This document shows, in pieces, positions 34,742 to 48,765 of a DNA stretch of 64,000 bases. The notes beneath the pieces are model-generated. The model saw only the letters and a program-made list of their open reading frames with translations. It made no database searches and was not told where the DNA came from. This DNA comes from Papaver somniferum (lineage: Eukaryota; Streptophyta; Magnoliopsida; Ranunculales; Papaveraceae), in contig NC_039362.1 in NCBI RefSeq assembly GCF_003573695.1, forward strand, positions 179,375,690 to 179,439,689, written 5' to 3'. Positions within the stretch are counted from its first letter, which is position 1. Each line of letters starts with the position of its first letter. Both the position numbers and the translations under genes were made by a program.

Positions 34742-35283
34742 CGAACCAATTGGTTGTAAATTTACAATATGTCCCTTTTCCTTTTGTCTTACGTACTGCA
34801 AAATTTAAATTTATTATGTTCAAAATTTAAATTTATTACGTTCAGAATATTGGTATATTGCCGACACTATCAAGATAGTTGCATAAATTGTGAATGATAC
34901 AGGCCATACTACTGGGGCAAGGGGGTGCTTAACAAGATCATTATATTAAAACAATCCATAATACTAGAAAAGGAGGTCCTTGCAAATTAAAAGACGAGAT
35001 ATAGAAGAAATCATTCATGACTGTCATGGCCTTAGATGATCTTGAGAAAAAATAGTTGGCTAAATCAAATGCCTTTGGGTAGTACGCGTGTCTTTTTCTC
35101 TGAGAAATCTGACATAAGGATACATCGTCCATATTAATACACATAAATCATAGAAAATTTACCCTCTCAATATCTTCCCGCAGAAAATAGCTAAAACTTA
35201 AAACACTACTAAGTAGGGAGCAGACTTCATTTGTTGCATCTCACCTGTAACGAGTGTAACATTAAATGTCTGATGAACTTGAT

Positions 35284-35311
35284 CCCGTGTAACGCACGGG
35301 CAAGACACTAG
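35284..35311 (+). other. Helitron 3' end: hairpin and CTAG
   Basis: CCCGTG-TAACG-CACGGG (35284-35300), seven bases, then CTAG (35308-35311) followed by T. The same position in the 3' flank of paralog A is uninterrupted, so paralog comparison places the junction at 35311/35312. Confidence 0.8.
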
Positions 35312-35363
35312 TAATATTAATGGTCGAAGTTTCTCTTGAAATTAAACTAAATACCTTCTATCG

Positions 35364-37072
35364 TCAAAGACGATTGAGCCAATCGAGCTCTTTTTCTGTA
35401 GACTTGTACCAATTTGGTTGAATCCATGTGCAGTTAGAAAGCCACCCCTCTGTCTCGTAGAAATTGTCAAGCAAGTGGCGATCCTTCCCAGAAGAAGAGT
35501 GATAACTGCCCGTTTCGAGTGAATATAACAATATCCCTTCACCATTCAAATATATTCTTGGGAAACATATTTTGTTCTCCATCTGACTAATTGGAGCGAC
35601 CTCCAACATGCATGAGGTCTCACTGATGATCAACATATACTTTCCCAAACTTTCAACTTTAACTCATTCCATTTCAGAGAAATCCAATCTATATATCCGG
35701 ACTGACGTACCAAGATATCCTATTTTGACTAATAAAAGATCTCCTCCAGACTCCACCAACAAATTTGGATGCATATAATTCTTGAATATTTTCTTTGGTG
35801 TCGGGAGAACACTCCAGAGGACATCTTTTTTAACGTCAAAAGCACCTAAAATTCCATCAAAATGTTTCTTCCTTATATATTGGAGCAGTACCATGTAATG
35901 GCATGAGCTTGTCATGATAAGTATTAGGAAACTCGTAAGAATCCCAATGATCTTGACCCCTCCTAATCATCAAGATATAAGTGGTAATATCTGTTTGATC
36001 AATGGAGAAAACTATGCAGTTAGAAGCAGTCGGTGAAGCATTAAAAGAAATGATGGAAATAAAATGTACGTAATCCAGTGGATGCAGATAAGTCGACATC
36101 ACAGCAAGCATGTCTTCACTAAGAGTATCCCAAGGGCTAATTTCTTCTTTGCTTTGTTCATCGTGGCTCCTATTTGTACATATTATGTTTTCTTCGACTT
36201 CCTTTAACGTGAAATCTTGTTGTTGTTGTTCTTTGCCGTCGTTTTCCATTCTTTTTCGACGACCATCCTCAGGCATCATCATGATCCATTCCGGATTGAA
36301 CCATGGTGTTTGGAGATTTAGACATGGCAAATAGCCGCATTCCCACCTTTTAACTGAAATTCATACAAACTCTGATCATCAAGAAGTGTATAATACAAAC
36401 CCCCCCTCTTGAACCCCAACTCGGCTGCAGAACAACAAAATTCAGTGTTGGTGCCAAGGAATATAACACGATCACCTAAATCATTCATCTCCTCCCATCT
36501 CATGCTAGAGAAATCCAACCTCCACACACATGTTGACATGGCTTGCTTACATCTTCGATCGTAGGATACCGAAATCCTAAAAAATTCCTCATCCGATTCC
36601 ACATAATACAAATCAGTATAGTTTACCGCAATTGGAACCAACTTTCTGTAGCTGTTTCCCATCTCTAATTAATGGCTTTATACGTAAGGTTTTCACATTT
36701 TCGTTGAGTAGATGTTGTTTTTGAATCTCCAAGAGACCATCATCCCTTCCAAAGGTAACATACAACTTGCCCTGAATGTTGTCTAAAGATACTGGATTCC
36801 ACAAAAAACAATCCCCATGTTTCCAATTATCCAAATTACATATGCTTTCGTAACTTTTTTCTTTCCATGAGAAGTTTTTTGCCAAAAAGATTTGCCGCGC
36901 AACTCCGGTATGGATTTTCTACAAGTTGTATTCTCAGGATGACATATGTTATACAAAGCTTGAGATTTCATACCTTTTCCATATGGAAAGACAAGCCATG
37001 GTGCTGCTGGCTTTGCCACTGGTGGTGGATCCGACATTCGCTTCTACCACCTGCTACTGACGTTGTATTCAC
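35364..37072 (-). pseudogene. paralog B of the F-box/KIB1-4 family, heavily degraded
   Basis: Minus-strand copy in six frames. The usual start ATG is GTG (37072-37070). The N-terminal propeller begins WLVFPYGKG but lacks the middle section after LWNPVS, going straight to GKLYVTFG. A good F-box remains (PWDTLSEDMLAVMSTYLH, about 36135-36085) and joins directly to the middle of the second propeller, so SPWLMFP to the NPLTR block is deleted. The C-terminal WLSNCTWIQPNW part is retained and ends at TGA 35366-35364. Multiple frameshifts make it non-functional. It is closer to paralog C than to A in the blocks they share. Confidence 0.88.
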
Positions 37073-37496
37073 TGCAAGAAATGTAAAGAGAAAGAAGAGA
37101 TTGAAGATCCCCAAGGAAAACGTGAATCAAGAATCTTTACGGGGGATACTGAGTTTTAAGGTTTCCTTTCTGGACTATATTTCCTCTTTTAGCGATGTTT
37201 GCGAGACAGTTAGCTTAGTCTCGTCGTTGTGAAGATGGAAAAGATATAACTTTCAGCAATGCCCTCTCTTACTACATAACTGATAAATGGCAGAACAAAC
37301 AAACGAAAAAGGGAGAAACTGGAACCAGGAACATCTAAAATTCTAAATAAAGAGCTATTTATACAAAACAAAAAAATCAATCCTTCATTGTATAAAGGAA
37401 CAAGTTAATGCTGACGTGCCACAGCCCATTAACGCTGACGTGGCGGAACCACAATCCCCCTCAAAATTTCTCGAAAATTATGCAGCCACGTAAAAT

Positions 37497-40400
37497 ATGA
37501 TGAAAGGAGTTGTTCCTTTTGACGAAAACATTCGTCCGCTTTGTTCCTTTTATCAAATTACTTTCGATAACCATACATGTCCTATATGTCATGCAATTGT
37601 TTGGTACGAGGAGAGAAATAATAAATCTCAGACAACTAAGGAACCTGAGTTCTCAATCTGTTGTTCAAATGGTAAAGTGCAACTGCCGTTGTATCCAGAT
37701 CCACCGCCGCTGTTACAGAATCTGTTGGACTACCAAGGAGGAAACAGATCTAGACAGTTCAGGAATAAAATTAGGGCGTATAATTCTATGTTCGCTTTCA
37801 CATGAATGGGAGCCATAACACACAAGATCAATAATGGTCGTGGTCGAGCTCGTGCACCATACGCTTTCAAAATAAGTGGACAAAACTACCACAGAATGGG
37901 AAGTTTGTTGCCCGCAACGGGAACCGATCCTTCATTTGCACAACTATCAATTCTTCTTAATATAAAGGCGAATGATTTTGCTGATGTGTCGACACCAAAT
38001 TCATCCTCCATGTTTCCTGCAAATTTAGGCTGCCACGCCGATACGTTTTAAAGATACGTCCTATGGTGAAAGACGCAACTGTTCCCATAGTAAACGAAAA
38101 GACACACCTTTAGGCTTAATGAGCACGACTCTTCAGATGCATAAATAATATGTACCTGATACACAGCATTCCTGCGACGAACCTCTCTTCATCATCCTCT
38201 TCTTCAGAAAAAAAAGAAAGTATTGTTACTATTTTTATTTTATTTTGTCAAATTTTTCTGTTCAGAAATTTTGATATACACAGACTCTTCCATATCGCGG
38301 GAAGGAATATGCAAGGGGGAATCCTTTTTACCTCTGCTGAGAAAGGAAGGATATTGATGTGTTGGTTGAAATATCTGCACATTCCTTGCTTAAGAAAATG
38401 TGGGAACAAGATTTTAGCATGGTTCTCGGAAATGGATTATCCCTGTATAAATATATGTTGCTAGGTATGTTCAATTTCACGATATCATGTTTTCTTAGGT
38501 CAACAATGTTTGTAACCGACTTTTGCATTTCTCACTTTTATTTCTTTTTACAGATGGTAAGAAAAAACTACACTGAAATCTCACCGAAGGTTACATTTAG
38601 GTGTTCCCAACCGCAATTACACTAACAGAATTCTACACATTGGGATGCCAATGGTCTTACAAGATGTTAGATACGAAGTAACCAATGGTCTATTACCAAA
38701 GATCTGGAAGATATATGACAGGACACAATTTTTTGGATTCCCTGTTTCAAAGAACTCTTGAGAGGAATAATAACCAACTACTTCTTTGGTATCATAAGTT
38801 ATACAGGCTGGAACTCTTTGAAGGCAATACACTTTGAATTGTCGCTTACTTTCATGAAGCTTTCTTCTGTCCGATAAGACATGTTAACCATCGCCAGTTC
38901 CCAAGTATTTAGAGAGAATAATGGAAAGGCAATTTAATTAGGGGTATTAATTTGAAATGCCTGGAACCATTGTGGAACAGACTATTAAACATTCGGATTT
39001 AATTCTGCCTCTTCCTTTTGATTAAATTGAATATCATCATCATTCTACATTCGTGAGTTAATACATATAAATGTGTTTACGATTCTTTAATTTCTTTTCT
39101 TTTTTATTTAGATAGATTCTTTGATACTTAATAACAACTTTACAAAATCTACAGGAAATCGTCCAAACCCAGAGAAGACTGTGATATCTGGACTGATTTG
39201 AGTAACAATTGATTTTATTTCTTTTTTTTTTTAGGTTGTTTAGATTCTGGACATTACCAATTCGCGCGGTTAGTATCATCCCACATCTTGCATGTAATAT
39301 GTTCGGCATGCCATAAAATCTTTTCCAATAAAGTATTGATTCCAATGGCAGGTGAGGCATTTGTGTAAGTATCACCAACAGTAGATCATGAAGGTTCATC
39401 AGCAATGAAATATACAGCAAAAGGACAAGGAGCATCAAATTAAGAAAATGTCAAAATGTCACCACCATTAGAAATGATGAAGAATTAGGAAATGATTGTG
39501 GCCCGACTCAATATGGTAATAATTATTATAAGGTTCCAGGTTGGTGTGTGCCTTCGTTGCCAGTACGTGGTGACTGGGTCGAATTCAAGCTTTATGCCGT
39601 GGAATCTTGAACGGCTTAATTCATTTTTTGGTTGTGTATCTGTACATTCTAGGAGAAAGTTGTCGAAAAGAGACTAGAAAAATCTTATGAGTACAAATTA
39701 TTTGTGGAAGAAAATCCATGGTAATAATATTACTTTCCGAAAGGATCATATGCAGATGGATTACTAACCGTCATCACAGATGGATGGCCAAGAGTTGCTG
39801 TTATTGGTGTTCTATGTAATGCAGTGAAAGACTTGCAAACGATTACGTGAATAGTAGCAACAAAGAATGACGAGAGGCGATTTTCTCACAGGTCTGAATT
39901 CAAGCCTTTATGCTTTGGATGGTTTAATTTCTCATGATCACAAAACTTAATTTATATGCAGGAGTTCATCTATATTAAAGAAATAACAATAATACGTATT
40001 AAATTCTTCTCTTTTGCAAGCTTTTATACAAATGGAGGTCCCTCCAATATTTCAGATGAATGGTGCAGTGGTGAGACAAGTTATTCTTCCAACTCCTTGA
40101 TTCAGGCTTCTCTATGTCTCTCATATTTTTAAGATAGATGTGCTCTGCTAATAATCTGCCATCTTTCACAGTTGCTAGAACTTAACAAGAAAAAATATCT
40201 AAAAATGACAAACCGCTTTGAGGCGAGCTCTTCAAACCCATATTTTCTTTTGTTGGTGACTACAATAAATGTGTACAGTTCCTTGATATATACTGTATTT
40301 CAAATCAAACGTGTTGTCTATTTTGTCCCTTCCAATTACGGTATGTTAGTTAACCTTGAAATACAAATTTTCTTTAATTGCTGTTAAGCCAATACATATG

Positions 40401-43400
40401 CATGAAAATGTTGCACCACTGTTTTTGGTTGTCTATTTGCATTCCGTCATAATCCGTAAGTGTTATTCACTTAGGTCATGTTAGCGTCGCTACTGGATAC
40501 CGATCAGAACCCCACTTTTTGTTACATACCGGTGACAATTTATATGCGTAAACCTAGATATCACATTTAGCACGCAATTTTTGGATTAGAATATGTTATT
40601 GAAAAGAAGCTACTCATAAGTGTAAGCTAAAGAGGTCCAGACAATGCAAAATGAGCGGGTGAATCATATTAATAAATCTAGACCACAACTGCGCGGGTTT
40701 ACTGAACTTGTATATATATGATACTGAAAATGAAGTTCGCCGTAGAATGAGTGCACTTGGTAAAGAAAAAAGAAGGGGATTTCGAACCTGAATTAATTGC
40801 AGAGATGATCGCCATGTTAGATGAGCACAATGAACTAGCGAAAGTGTTTAGGATGGAAAGAGATAGGTATGATGCCAATGCCTCGGAGAGACTGCGAATT
40901 AAAATCCTTGGAGACCGCCAGGCAGATGGACGAGCCCACTTCAAAAGAGATTGCTGCACTTATAGTTGGAAACGGATCTGCAAATTCAACAGAACGGGAC
41001 ATCGTCGTTGAGGACAAAAAAACAGGATTCAAAAGACTAAGTCAATTTCATCCGAGTTATATGGCTATGCAGTACCCATTGTTGTTTCCGTTTGCTGAAG
41101 ATGGATACCGAACAGACATCCAACACGCAACCAAAAGAGGTAAAAGAACAGAATTAACTCTTAGGGAATATTATTCTTTTAGGTTGCGACAGAGGCATAA
41201 TGAAGGACAAACATTGTTGCGGGAGGCCGTCTGTTTCAACAATTCGTAGTGGATGCTTATGCATGCCTCGAAGAAGAGAGATTGGGCTTTGTCAGAAGAA
41301 GCCAAAAAGTGCTAAGAGCTGAGAACTACAAAGGTATAAAAGATGCCGTGAGATCTGGCCACAAAGCTGAAGTTATAGGCAGATTGGTTTTGCCTTCATC
41401 ATTTACTGGCGGACTGAGATATATGGCACAAAATTATCAGGATGTTATGGCAATTTATAGATGGGAAGGACCACCGGATCTTTTCATTACATTTACATGC
41501 AACCCAAAGTGGGGAGAGATACAATATTTCCTGGACCTAATACCTGGCCAAAAGGCTCAAGATAGACCTGATATTGTCGCTCGAGTTTTCAAAATTAAAC
41601 TCAACCAAATGATGGATGACTTATGCAAAAAAAGCATTTCGGGAAAGTGAAAGCAGGTCAGACTAATACTAACCCGTTTCGTATTTATTTCAAATTAAAC
41701 TTTATATGTGTCTCATCTTTTTTTTCTTTTTTTATTTAACACGTATGATACAACAATTTATACAGTTGAATTTCACAAAAGAGACCTGCTGCATGCTCAT
41801 ATCTTGCTGTTCTTACACGAAAGTGACAAACTAGTGACACCATCAGATATAGACAACATTATAAGTGCATAATTACCTGATGAGAAAAAAGATCCACATG
41901 CATTTGAAATTGTTAGCCAGTACATGATTCACAAACCGCGCGGAACTGCAAATCCAGATTCACAATGCATGGTTAAAAATAAATGCTCCAATCACTATCC
42001 AAAACGATTGACCACTGAAACAACCATTGATGAGAAGGGTTTTCCAGTTTATAGAAGAAGAAATATTACTACCTCAAAAATAATTAATGGAATTGCTTTG
42101 GACAACACTTGGGTGGTTCCATATAATAGGGATTTGGTTGTTAAATTTGAAGCCCATATTAATGTCGAGCTCTGCAACAGGACAACATCGGTGAAGTACC
42201 TGTTCAAATATGTCAACAAAGGAGGGGATAAAGCAACATCTATCATCGAAGACAAGTCAACAAATAAAAATACAGACGCTGCAGAAAATGATGCAAATAA
42301 CAATAATGACACAGACGTGCCAGAAAAGGTCAAGGTCGATAAAGTAAAAATTTATCTTTACTGCCGATATATCTCAGCATCAGAATCATGTTGGAGAATT
42401 TTTGAGTTTGACATACAGTATCGACGCCCAACAGTTGAAAGACTATCCTTCCACCTACCAAACGAACAAACAATAATGCTTCGTGAGACAGATAACTTGG
42501 AGGAAGTAGTGTCAAGAGATGATATAGAGACAACAAAGTTCACCGAATGGATGGAAACAAACAAGAACAATGAAGATGATAGAAAGCTTACATACGTCGA
42601 TTTCCCAACGAAGTGGATTTGGGATACTGACATTAAAAAATGGAAAAGGAGACAAAGGGGAAAAACAATTGGACGAATACATTTTGCGCACCCCTCGGCT
42701 GGAGAAAGGTTTTATTTACGAACGTTGTTAAACATCGTAAAAGGTTCTACATCATTTGAATACATTCGAACGGTCAATGGTTCACTTTATCCTGATTTTA
42801 GGTTAGCATGTCTCGCACTTGGTATATTAGAAGATGATAATGAATGGCATCGGGCCATTAAGGAAGCAAGTAATTGGGCGAGTGCTGAATCGCTGAGAGA
42901 AATGTTTGTGTCAATACTACTAATGTGTGAGGTGTCTAATCCTTTAGAATTTTGGAACAAACAATGGAGGTTGCTTTCAGATGATATTGTATGGCGGCAA
43001 AGTCGACTATTGGAGGACAATGACCTGTAACTTTCAGAGGAGGAGATAAAGAATCTGACGTTATATGAAATTGAGAGAATATTGGATCGAGATAAGAAGT
43101 CACTCAAACACTTCAAACTACCATCACCTAACCTAGAATTTCGAGCCAAATTGGAAAATAGATTTAGCAGAGATGAGATGAGTTACGATTGCACTTCACT
43201 TGCTAACGAGTCATCAAACATGTACAATATTTTGAATCTACAACAAAAAGAGATTTTTGATATAGTGGTAAATGCAGTTCAAACGGAAAGTGGTGGAATG
43301 TTTTTCGTATATGGCAGTGGTGGAACTGGAAAGATATTTTTGTGGACAGCCATATTGGCGAAACTTCGGTCACAAAAGAGAATTTTATTGGTAGTTGCTT

Positions 43401-44682
43401 CTTCTGGAATCGCGTCATTACTATTATCGGGAGGCAGAACAGCGCATTCACGGTTTAAAATTCCCGTACACCAGATGAAACTTCAAGTTGTAATATAGCT
43501 AAAAATAAAGATTTGGCAAAATTAATCCAAAGGGCAGAATTAATCATATGGGATGAAGCACCAATGATGCACAGAAACGCACTAGAAGCTGTTGACAAGA
43601 CATTGAAGTTCTTAATGGATGATTCAGATAAAATATTTGGAGGGAAAACTGTATTACTTGGTGGAGATTTTAGACAGGTTTTACCTGTAATTCGTGGAGG
43701 AACAAGAGCAGATATCCTCAGTGCTTCAATAAACAGGTCGCGCATGTGGAGTCATTGCCGAGTGTTCAAATTAACAATCAATATGCGTATAAGGAACAAA
43801 GATGCTGATACAGTTGATCTTCAAAAGATAAAAGAATTTGGTAAATGAGTACTTTATCTTGGTGATAGTAAACTACTAACAACATCTATGAAAGAGGGAG
43901 AAGAACCAACATGGATTAAAATACCGGAGGACCTTTTGATACCATCACTCCATGATCCTATTCAACAAATTGTGAACAACACTTTCCCTAATATGCAACA
44001 AAGCTTAGAATATATGAATTACCTTAAGTCCAGATGTATCCTTGCTCCGAATAACGAATTTGTTGATGAAGTAAATTCTTATATTGTTTCAACGATACAG
44101 TCTGAAACAAGAACATATTTTAGTGTTGATTCCATCAGTCCTACATCGGAAGCAATAGAGAATCAAGATATTTTATTCCCAGTTGAATTGTTGAATTCAC
44201 TGAAGATTTCTGGATTCCCAAATCATGAATTGGAGTTGCGGGTTGGTGTTCCCATCATGCTTCTAAGAAATTATAACCAAAGTATGGGGCTTTGTAACGG
44301 CACAAGGCTTATAGTCACTAAATTGGCAGCATGGGTTATAGAAGCTAAGATTATTACTGGAAACAACATTGGCAAGAACGTATTAATCCATAAAATAATA
44401 ATGGAGACAACTGACACTAAGTGGCCATTCAAACTAAGAAGGAAACAATTCCCTATCAAGGTTTGTTTTGCCATGACAATCAACAAAAGTCAGGGTCAGA
44501 CTTTAGAACATGTGGGTGTTTATTTGCCCAAGCCTGTATTCTCTCATGGCCAGTTATACGTTGCTGTCTCTAGAACAACTTCTCGCGAAGGTCTCAAATT
44601 TCTGATTGTCAATAAGGAAGGTGAACAAGAGGGTTACACACAAAATATTCTTTACCAAGAAGCATTTAATAATTTTCCTTAG
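37497..44682 (+). pseudogene. Helitron RepHel: HUH replicase plus PIF1-type helicase
   Basis: N-terminal CPIC-type zinc segment and SGQNYHR block (37560-37940), interrupted by a 2.76-kb insertion (37947-40710), then YDTENEV. The Helitron-like N domain covers 40711-41650. An intron of about 110 bp (about 41657-41765) precedes the HUH motif, encoded as LLHAHILLF near 41790. Next comes the catalytic-tyrosine region YLFKYVNKG (about 42200) and the YISASESCWRIF block. The PIF1 helicase spans 43230-44680 with Walker A GSGGTGK followed by Ile instead of Thr, Walker B IIWDEAPM and a terminal [11 protein letters not shown] motif. Damage: stops at 37803, 41870 and 43028, and frameshifts near 40765, 41225, 41630 and 43465. 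The protein nicks and unwinds DNA for rolling-circle-like transposition. Confidence 0.9.
37947..40710 (+). mobile_element. Helitron-like insertion nested in RepHel
   Basis: 2,764 bp. It starts TCAATTCTTC right after an A (37946) and ends ACTTG just before a T (40711), without target duplication. Joining the two sides restores the RepHel frame without adding or losing a base. An A/T target, a TC start and no duplication are Helitron features, although the end is CTTG rather than CTRR and I see no clear hairpin. The interior holds exon-like plus-strand pieces (38340-38465, 38550-38624, 38640-38760, 39480-39680) with AG/GT borders, none recognised. Confidence 0.6.
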
Positions 44683-45437
44683 CATACCAATCAAATGACA
44701 ATGTATTTGCAACTGAAAGTATTATTTGTTGTGACATACCTCTGTTTGATCATGACCTATATTACAAAGTTATATCGATTGTTAAATTATTTTGTCACAT
44801 CGGTGTTCAGTTATTTGAATTATATTAAATTAGGAACATGTTCTTAATGGATCAATATATAACCAAGGTTCCACGATATGCAATCATCATCCACATTTTA
44901 TAACTCCGACAGAGTTATTTACACAAAACTCCCATTTTCCAAGCCAGTCACACGCCCATATCGGAGCGATTTGGTATATGATTCAAGTTGGGTGCGTATT
45001 AAAATAAAATCTAAAGATAAATAAACTTTTTTTTACTTAATCATATGTTTAAAAAGTGGTTAATTTTTATCCTAATCAAAAGTTAAAAAAGTTGTTAATT
45101 TTTTCCTAAAAAAAGGTGGGCGGAAAATGTGAGCGGTTAAGATTTAAAACCCTAGAAAAAATCCTGAATACGTGGAAATATTTATTTTATCAAAAAAAAA
45201 AGTCAAAAGAAAGGAAAAAGAAAAATCTAAAAAGTCGTTATAATTTTAAAAGACACATCGTTATACGAAAAGATACATAACCGGTCACAATAGAAACGAA
45301 ATTGATTAGAACAGACACGTCTCTCACTGGAGGGACTCAAACAACATATATTTAAATGATTTCCTAACAGCCTATCACATCAATTCAAATAGTTTCTTTG
45401 ACAATAAACATTTTGTTTAGAGACAAAAACAGATATA
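44683..45437. other. spacer between RepHel and RPA genes
   Basis: AT-rich, no gene. It is presumably the terminator of RepHel and promoter of the RPA-like gene. A-rich runs occur at 45100-45235. Confidence 0.5.
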
Positions 45438-47755
45438 TAATGGAGACATCAGTGAAGAAATTAAACAAAAATACCTTTTGTGGGAAAATAAGGGTTAGAA
45501 TTGCAAGGCTCTGGACTGAAACCAAAATACCGAGTGCAGAAGTTATAAACTTAAGCATGATTTTAGTCGACAAAGATGAAAGAATGATACTGATTTAAAT
45601 GAATTTCTATTTCTATTAATGTATAAATGTCTATAACGGAACCAGCTAACAACCGTACACACTTTTCAGGGAGAAGCAATGCATGCAATTGTGCCTAGGA
45701 AATATATGACAATCTTCTCAGACCAATTAGAAGAAGGAAAAATCTATGAAATACAAAATTTTAGTGTGGTCGACGGTAAGACAGAATTTCAGCCAATCAA
45801 ACGGAAGGATGCTATTCTATTTCATCCCAAAACTACAATTAGAGAGTTGCCAGAAAACAAGTGTATTCCAAGACATAAGTTTTCATTCGGAGAATTTGAA
45901 GAGCTACAAGCCCGAGATGGAAACAACACATACTTAACAGGTATTACGGCTAATTCCAAATACCATTTTTAGATTGACTCTTTTGTTTAACAGATACTTA
46001 TATAACCCAATTTGTTGTAGATGTAGTTGTAATATTGACAGGGTTTACCAAGTCTAAGGAAATCACCAGAAAAGATGGTACTCAGACAACAAAAAAAGAT
46101 TTAAAGTTAAAAACCAAAAGGTAATGGAGGATGACATTCAATTAAATATAATAAAGAGACTAAGTGTTTTTTATGAAAATGCAATAACTATTGTTATTTC
46201 TGACTATAGTGGACAAGATCTTCAAATGACTTTGTGGGGAGACATGGCAGAAGATGTACTTGATGATGTCGTAGCAATGTCTTCACAATTAGTAGTGTTG
46301 GTTATCGCTTGCGCCAAAGTCAAATCCTTCATGGGTATCTAATGAAATTTTCAGAAAATCATTTAATCGTTTATTATTAATAAATTAATTAAGTGCAATA
46401 CACTTTCATGATAATAATGACAATTATAAAATGCAGGTAATCTTGAATTAGCAGCAATAAATGGAACAAAAATATATATAAATTTGGAAATACCGAAAGT
46501 GAAAATAATTCGGAAAAGGTATCTATCTAATATAATGAATGTAAATCATATTCATGTACTTAGCGAATTCTTGTTTTTAAATACTATTCAACACTGATTG
46601 TTGTTGTCCACCACCAACCAGCGCTGCGCATTTGAACAATTCGGACATTGAACTGTTTGAAACACAAACGAAAGATGCGGCTTCTATTCAACAAGATATT
46701 CTACAGAATAAAAAAACTGTTCAGGAGATTTACAAAGAATTAGAAGATCCAGAGAATAAGGTAAAAATTGAATTTCGCTAAGCATATTTCCATTCATGCT
46801 TCGGTACATAAGTAAGCATTATTCATGTATACTATGTTATTATGTAAGGAAATTTCTACTATGTCACAGCAACAATCATTGATGTGTTACTGGATGATGG
46901 TTGGCAATATGATTCCTGCCCAAAATGCAAATCGAGTGTCTCAAAGATCGATGATGAGTATTCGTGCAAGAAGTGTAAAAAAAATTTCCCAAAGCCAGTA
47001 ATAACTAATAAGGTAAGATGCGTCAAAAATTCAGTCTTTCAATGAGTTGGAATGGAACATAAAATTCAAAGCTAATCCTGATTCAATTGCAGGTACAGAA
47101 TAAAACTAAACATACAAGACCATACGGATTTGTTACAAGTTGTAGTATTTGACGAAGTGGCCCAATCACTAATCAAATACCATGTTTCCGTACTCTGCAA
47201 AATACAACAGGTAAACAAATTAACAAAAATAAAAGACTAATAATTTATATTATTCAGATTATTTTATGAAACTGGCCAATTTTTAGACTTTAAATTCATA
47301 AAACTATGAAGATAACACATTCGCTGTTTGCAGGAAAAAGGAGAAGAAAAGGTGTCAACGGTACTTAAGAATCTGATTGGAATTCAATCTGTTTTTGAGA
47401 TAAAATTGAAATGGCGTGATTTCATGGGAGACAACAACAGTCTGACAGTCAACAAAATTTACTTTCAGAGTACAGAGGTATACACATGCATCAATCAGTT
47501 AAAAAAAATAATTAAGTGGGTATAAATCTCAAGTTTTTTTCAAGTAATTAGAAATAAATCTTACTGTTATATTTGTCAGGAGGTTGTCGTCTTGGATGAA
47601 ACCGTTGTACAAGTACCAACCGAATCAAACGTTGGCCCAGATGGAATCCCCCAAAGAGAAAATTGGTACTGAATGAAACTGATAAGAAAATCAAAAAGGA
47701 ACCACAATCACCAAAAAGAAGTTCCCGAAAAAGACGTCTCATTTTGCGTGATTAA
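45438..47755 (+). pseudogene. Helitron RPA1-like gene, multi-exon
   Basis: Starts with ATG at 45438. Exon-like blocks are separated by GT-AG introns. First, an OB-fold N part (LNKNTFCGKIRVRIARLWTE), then MHAIVPRKYM...EEGKIYEIQNF (45679-45940, the RPA DBD-A signature). A DBD-B segment follows (about 46020-46340), then a C-terminal zinc ribbon with CPKCKS and CKKCKK (about 46918-46977), and a basic KKSSRKRR-type tail ending at 47755. Several small frame breaks (for example near 46115 and 47130) make it a probable pseudogene. RPA70-like proteins bind ssDNA and accompany RepHel in plant Helitrons. Confidence 0.82.
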
Positions 47756-48765
47756 TAGTTAGATACAAAGGAACTAATGATAATACAACAACACTCAACA
47801 TGTTAGCTTTGGTTTCTTATTTCAGCATATCGTTGTTACTATGAATTATTATACTATGGTTTGTTTGTTTTTTGGGGGTTTTGATAAGAAATACTATGGT
47901 TTGTTAATTAGTTAATTTCGTTGAATACTACTTTCAAGTTGATGTTTAGACTTATATTATTATAGTATCATAAATAAATTTGTTTTTCATTACTTTAAGT
48001 GAGTGTTGCTCGATTTACCGGTATTCAAAGTTTAATCAAGTGTACTTGAGAATCCAATTAGAATTAACTATGTAGGGAAAGAATTAGTGCCGCATGAAAC
48101 AAAATAACATATATCAAATAGGAACCAAAATTACACAAAAGAGATCAGATAGGAACCAAAATCAAAACTTTAATGCACGGTCACGACCTTTTGGACTAAG
48201 AAAAAAGTTTCTTTCAATTGTACACTCAAAAGTCCCTGACATATTCGGACAATTCTGCTTCATGCACAAAATAGTCCCTATTAAGGTATGTTAAATAGTC
48301 CAATTCACCTTCGCAGATGAGATTTTACAAGATCAATAAAGTTCTTTGTAAAGTAATTGCATTGTCAAACTGGCCCTAACTGTTAATGTTAGTAGTACAG
48401 GACTGTTTATGCACAGTCACATCTTTTCAAAACCTTTGGACAACAATTTATCAAGAGTCACCTCTTTTGAAAAGAAAAGAAAACTACTAACTGTAAGTAA
48501 AATCAATACCAACAGTCACATCTTTTCAAAACAAGAGTCTATATTATAAATATCCAGAATAAATCAAACAAAATTTATTCAAAATACTTTGAACTTCAAG
48601 GATCAAGGCGGGTGTTCTATATTGCAAGTATCGTCTGTGATGTCGGTATCATGGAGAAGCACGATTATAATCCCATCAGGGATATTACTAAGAAGGGTAC
48701 AACAGTTCCAGTTGGGAAAATTGTTCAGACAAAGCTACGAGAATTCAGATTATCTAAGGTAGATG
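47756..48765. other. Helitron 3' region without intact genes
   Basis: AT-rich. A plus-strand ORF at 48094-48294 has no family features. A roughly 20-bp phrase around CACATCTTTTCAAAAC occurs at 48419 and 48512. Confidence 0.4.

Larger units (their letters stand above)
32200..35311 (+). mobile_element. Helitron carrying gene-fragment cargo (5' end not located)
   Basis: The 3' end is well defined at 35311 (hairpin plus CTAG). Upstream, 32200-34600 looks like a transcribed plant gene taken apart. There is a pyrimidine-rich leader, an ATTTTGCAG acceptor at 32404, a short ATG exon at 32421-32452 followed by GTGAGT, and then several short exon-like blocks bounded by AG/GT (about 33893-33937, 34055-34111, 34445-34480). 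None gives a long frame or a recognised protein. Non-autonomous Helitrons commonly capture such fragments. The left boundary is only approximate. Confidence 0.5.

Noticed and set aside
37497..37805. Short independent gene of 102 codons
   Set aside because: Its CPIC/zinc segment and the following frame are the N-terminus of Helitron RepHel, separated by one TGA.
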